7,417 nucleotides of DNA from NCBI GenBank assembly GCA_002378845.1, contig DFRY01000061.1, positions 11,821 to 19,237 on the forward strand, read 5' to 3'. The DNA is from Ruminococcaceae bacterium UBA3451. Lineage in GTDB: Bacteria; Bacillota; Clostridia; Oscillospirales; Acutalibacteraceae. Numbering within the stretch: the stretch's first letter is position 1; the number at the start of each line of letters is the position of its first letter. The notes under the pieces were generated by a model. It did not search any database. It was not told the origin of the DNA and saw nothing but the letters and a program-made list of their open reading frames with translations. Shown here in pieces: positions 5,377 through 7,417 of the stretch. Both the position numbers and the translations under genes were made by a program.

Positions 5377-6363
5377 ATGAGAAACAATAAGTTTGACGGA
5401 AAAACGCTACTGAATACAGTGTTGCTAGGTAACAAAAGCTACATCATTCTGTTTATTTTAATTATTATTATGTCGATTGCCTCTCCGCTGTTTCTGACAA
5501 CTGCCAATGTAATGAACGTTGTCCGCCAGTGCACCGTGACCGGCATCGCAACTTTTGCTTTTGCTCTAGCCTTAGGCGCCGGCTGTATGGATATGTCCGT
5601 TGGTATGGAGCTGCTTCTTTCAGGTGTCATTGCGGCAAAAATGAACCTGATGGGTTTTCCCATATGGATTACGCTGATTGTTACTATGCTGTTTTCTGCT
5701 GGCCTTGGTTTACTGAACGGCTGGCTCATCACGTTCTTTGATATGCCTTTTTTTATCGTTACTTTGGCAACTACCAGTGTGTTTCAGGGTATAGCATTCG
5801 TTATTACCAATAATGTTCCTGTTTCCGGTCTGAGTGATGAAATGGTATATCTTGGGCAGGGTTATCTCTTCGGCATTCCGGTACCTATTTTCATCCTGGT
5901 TGCATCCATGTTAATTATGTGGTTTGTTGTCAACCGCACGAAATTCGGCCGTCAGGCACTTGCCGTTGGTGGCAATGCGGAAGCAGCTCGTGTCAGCGGC
6001 ATCCGTGTCAACCTCATCAAGACCGAGGTCTATGCGCTGCTGGGCTTGTTTGTCGGATTGGCAGCAATCGTACAAACGGGGCGTTCTGCTTCCGCTCAGT
6101 TGTCTGCCGGTACTACCTTAACCATGGACTGCATCACAGCTGCAGTTATCGGCGGTACCAACCTGATGGGCGGTAATGCCAGCGTTGTTGGAGCATTTGC
6201 GGGCTTTTTGATTGTTGGCGTTGTTTCCAACGGTCTGAATCTGTTGCATGTCAGTGCAAATTGGCAGATTGTTGCCGATGGTGTCATGATCCTATTGGCT
6301 GTTCTAGTCGATATACTTTCTACCAAATTGTATAAGAGGATGTCTATGAAGAGAGAGGCCTAA
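5377..6363 (+). CDS. Sugar ABC transporter permease (RbsC type)
   Basis: A 328-residue integral membrane protein with about eight to ten hydrophobic segments, the usual size for ribose-type permeases. Family landmarks are ALALGAGCMDMSVGMELLLSG, a conserved cytoplasmic loop FGRQALAVGGNAEAARVSGI that contacts the ATPase, and MDCITAAVIGGTNLMGGNASV followed by a glycine-rich helix. The ATG at 5377 is chosen because AAGGAG (5363-5368) lies 8 nt upstream. An upstream in-frame ATG at 5254 would add 41 residues that lie wholly inside the ATPase gene and look like out-of-frame translation (Arg/Ser/Cys-rich), so it is rejected. Only one permease gene is present, so a homodimer is expected. The first VOC gene starts 1 nt after the stop, implying translational coupling. 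Confidence 0.95.
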   Translation: MRNNKFDGKTLLNTVLLGNKSYIILFILIIIMSIASPLFLTTANVMNVVRQCTVTGIATFAFALALGAGCMDMSVGMELLLSGVIAAKMNLMGFPIWITLIVTMLFSAGLGLLNGWLITFFDMPFFIVTLATTSVFQGIAFVITNNVPVSGLSDEMVYLGQGYLFGIPVPIFILVASMLIMWFVVNRTKFGRQALAVGGNAEAARVSGIRVNLIKTEVYALLGLFVGLAAIVQTGRSASAQLSAGTTLTMDCITAAVIGGTNLMGGNASVVGAFAGFLIVGVVSNGLNLLHVSANWQIVADGVMILLAVLVDILSTKLYKRMSMKREA

Positions 6364-6364
6364 G

Positions 6365-6814
6365 ATGGAACAACACCATTTTAAAGATATTGGAATGCTA
6401 TGCTTTATGGTGTCAAACGCAAAAGAAGCACTGCATTTTTACTGCGATTTGCTGGGATTCAAGTTCCTGTTCACATTTGATAATCCGGATGGCTCGGTGT
6501 TCATGTATTATCTGAAAATCTCCGATCACCAGTATTTGGAACTAATCCCTAGAAAATCTGTTTTCACAGAAGAACAGCGTTTTCACCATGTAACTTTCCT
6601 GGTTGAAGATGTAAAAAACGAGGCTAAACGCCTTCTTGATCTAGGTGTTCAACTCTACGACGGTCCTGTGTCTATGGGTCATCCTATCAACTGCCCGGGT
6701 GAAGTCCACAGCGGTGGTGATCGTAATCCCGCTTTTTACATAGAAGATCCCGATCATAACAATATCGAATTAATGCAACTGATCCCCGGCAATATTCAGG
6801 CTCAATATGAATAA
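6365..6814 (+). CDS. VOC-family protein (glyoxalase/bleomycin-resistance fold), copy 1
   Basis: A 149-residue protein with the paired beta-alpha-beta-beta-beta modules of the vicinal oxygen chelate superfamily: first module HFYCDLLGFKFLFTFDN through YLELIP, second module FHHVTFLVEDVKNEAKRLLDLGV through NIELMQL. Of the four positions that usually bind the divalent metal, Glu59, His75 and Glu135 are present. The first (normally His in the opening strand) is Met11. Copies 2 and 3 have His there. Either metal binding is altered or another residue, such as nearby His4 or His5, substitutes. The gene starts 1 nt after the permease stop, with GAGAGG (6353-6358) as ribosome site. Members catalyse isomerisation, epimerisation, dioxygenation or lyase steps. 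Position in a sugar-import operon suggests action on the imported compound. Reaction unknown. Confidence 0.88.
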   Translation: MEQHHFKDIGMLCFMVSNAKEALHFYCDLLGFKFLFTFDNPDGSVFMYYLKISDHQYLELIPRKSVFTEEQRFHHVTFLVEDVKNEAKRLLDLGVQLYDGPVSMGHPINCPGEVHSGGDRNPAFYIEDPDHNNIELMQLIPGNIQAQYE

Positions 6815-6835
6815 CAAATAAAGGAGTAATGTATT

Positions 6836-7294
6836 ATGCCTATTAAGTACACTCATCTCGGACATCCGGCAATTCTATGCAAACATTATGATGAAACCTT
6901 GGCATTCTATGTGGATAAAATGGGTTTTGAGAAAAAGTTTAGCCTCTATCAGGATGACGGCTCCCTCTGGCTGACTTATGTTGAGATTGCACCGGGCCAG
7001 TTTGTTGAACTGTTCCCCCAAGATTATCCTTCTGCCAATAGGACGAGAGAGCGCTCCTTTCATCACTTCTGCGTTGAAGTCGACGATTATGCGGCAGCTT
7101 TGGAAGGTTTGAAGGAGCGAGGCGTCGATATTTACTGGGGCCCCACCGAATATACCTTTGGGGAGAAGGCAGAAAGCGGCTTTGCAGACCGAGAACCCGG
7201 TATGTGCGGCAGCCTGTGTGCATTTGTGCGTGATCCCGAAGGTAACGACATTGAAATTATGCAGTTTACCGATAAGAGTAAGCAACTTATGTGA
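6836..7294 (+). CDS. VOC-family protein (glyoxalase/bleomycin-resistance fold), copy 2
   Basis: A 152-residue single-domain-pair VOC protein. The opening strand HLGHPAILC carries His10, and further expected metal ligands are Glu59 (FVELFP), His77 (FHHFCVEVDD) and Glu140 (NDIEIMQF), so the full set is present. It shares the pattern FYxDxxGFxxxF and the terminal DPxxNxIExMQ with copy 1, pointing to an old duplication with strong divergence. AAGGAG (6821-6826) lies 9 nt before the ATG, and the gap from copy 1 is 21 nt. The segment WGPTEYTFGEKAESGFADRE (101-120) between the third and fourth ligands corresponds to the substrate-loop region of many family members. Most likely an enzyme acting in the same pathway as copy 1; a resistance or methylglyoxal role is less likely given the operon. 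Specific reaction unknown. Confidence 0.9.
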   Translation: MPIKYTHLGHPAILCKHYDETLAFYVDKMGFEKKFSLYQDDGSLWLTYVEIAPGQFVELFPQDYPSANRTRERSFHHFCVEVDDYAAALEGLKERGVDIYWGPTEYTFGEKAESGFADREPGMCGSLCAFVRDPEGNDIEIMQFTDKSKQLM

Positions 7295-7316
7295 ACGGAA
7301 AGGAAGACAATTTATT

Positions 7317-7417
7317 ATGAAAAATCATATCACCCGTCTGACTCATGTTACTTTTAAATGTAATGATTTTAAGAAGATGGAAGAGTTCTATCGTGATGTT
7401 ATGGGTTTCGAAGAAAC
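7317..7417 (+). CDS. VOC-family protein, copy 3 (partial, cut by window end)
   Basis: The ATG at 7317 opens a frame that remains open for 33 codons to the window edge. The translation begins MKNHITRLTHVTFKCNDF and continues through MEEFYRDVMGFEE. This matches the first beta-alpha module of copies 1 and 2 (hydrophobic strand, about 11 residues, then FYxDxxGF), with His10 at the usual first metal-ligand position. A Shine-Dalgarno AAAGGA (7299-7304) lies 12 nt upstream, and the gap after copy 2 is 22 nt. It is therefore a third tandem VOC gene in the operon. The remaining ligands and the length lie outside the window. Confidence 0.8.
   Translation, partial: MKNHITRLTHVTFKCNDFKKMEEFYRDVMGFEE

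Overview
The window looks like chromosomal DNA of a low-to-moderate GC Firmicute, most likely a clostridial (Lachnospiraceae-type) gut or anaerobic bacterium. I infer this from the strong AGGAGG-like ribosome binding sites, the AT-rich intergenic DNA, the lipoprotein-type binding protein (Gram-positive export) and the family mix. No rRNA, tRNA, CRISPR array or insertion sequence is visible.

Layout. Bases 1-15 hold the first five codons of a leftward gene, divergent from a TetR/AcrR-type regulator (212-805). A bidirectional terminator follows at 949-990. Bases about 806-1376 have no intact gene, but contain two stretches that look like broken coding sequence. A leftward LacI-family regulator (1377-2441) is divergent from a rightward operon across about 310 bp of regulatory DNA. 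The operon encodes a lipoprotein sugar-binding protein (2751-3770), a two-domain sugar ABC ATPase (3855-5363), a sugar ABC permease (5377-6363), and then three tandem VOC (glyoxalase/bleomycin-resistance fold) proteins (6365-6814, 6836-7294 and 7317 onward, the last cut by the window edge).

How it works together. The binding protein, ATPase and permease form a complete ribose/galactose-type importer (the permease probably acting as a homodimer). The VOC genes follow with a 1-nt gap and then gaps of 21 and 22 nt, each with its own Shine-Dalgarno sequence, so they are probably co-transcribed and may act on the imported compound. No sugar kinase, isomerase or aldolase is present in the window, so the substrate cannot be named. 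LacI is the obvious local regulator. A near-identical palindrome lies at the -35 region of both leftward promoters (the gene at the left edge and lacI itself), suggesting one regulon spanning the window.

The most interesting points are the three tandem VOC genes attached to a sugar importer, the loss of the usual first metal ligand in the first of them, the shared palindrome paired with a LacI protein whose hinge is non-canonical, and the structured leader and intergenic RNA of the operon.
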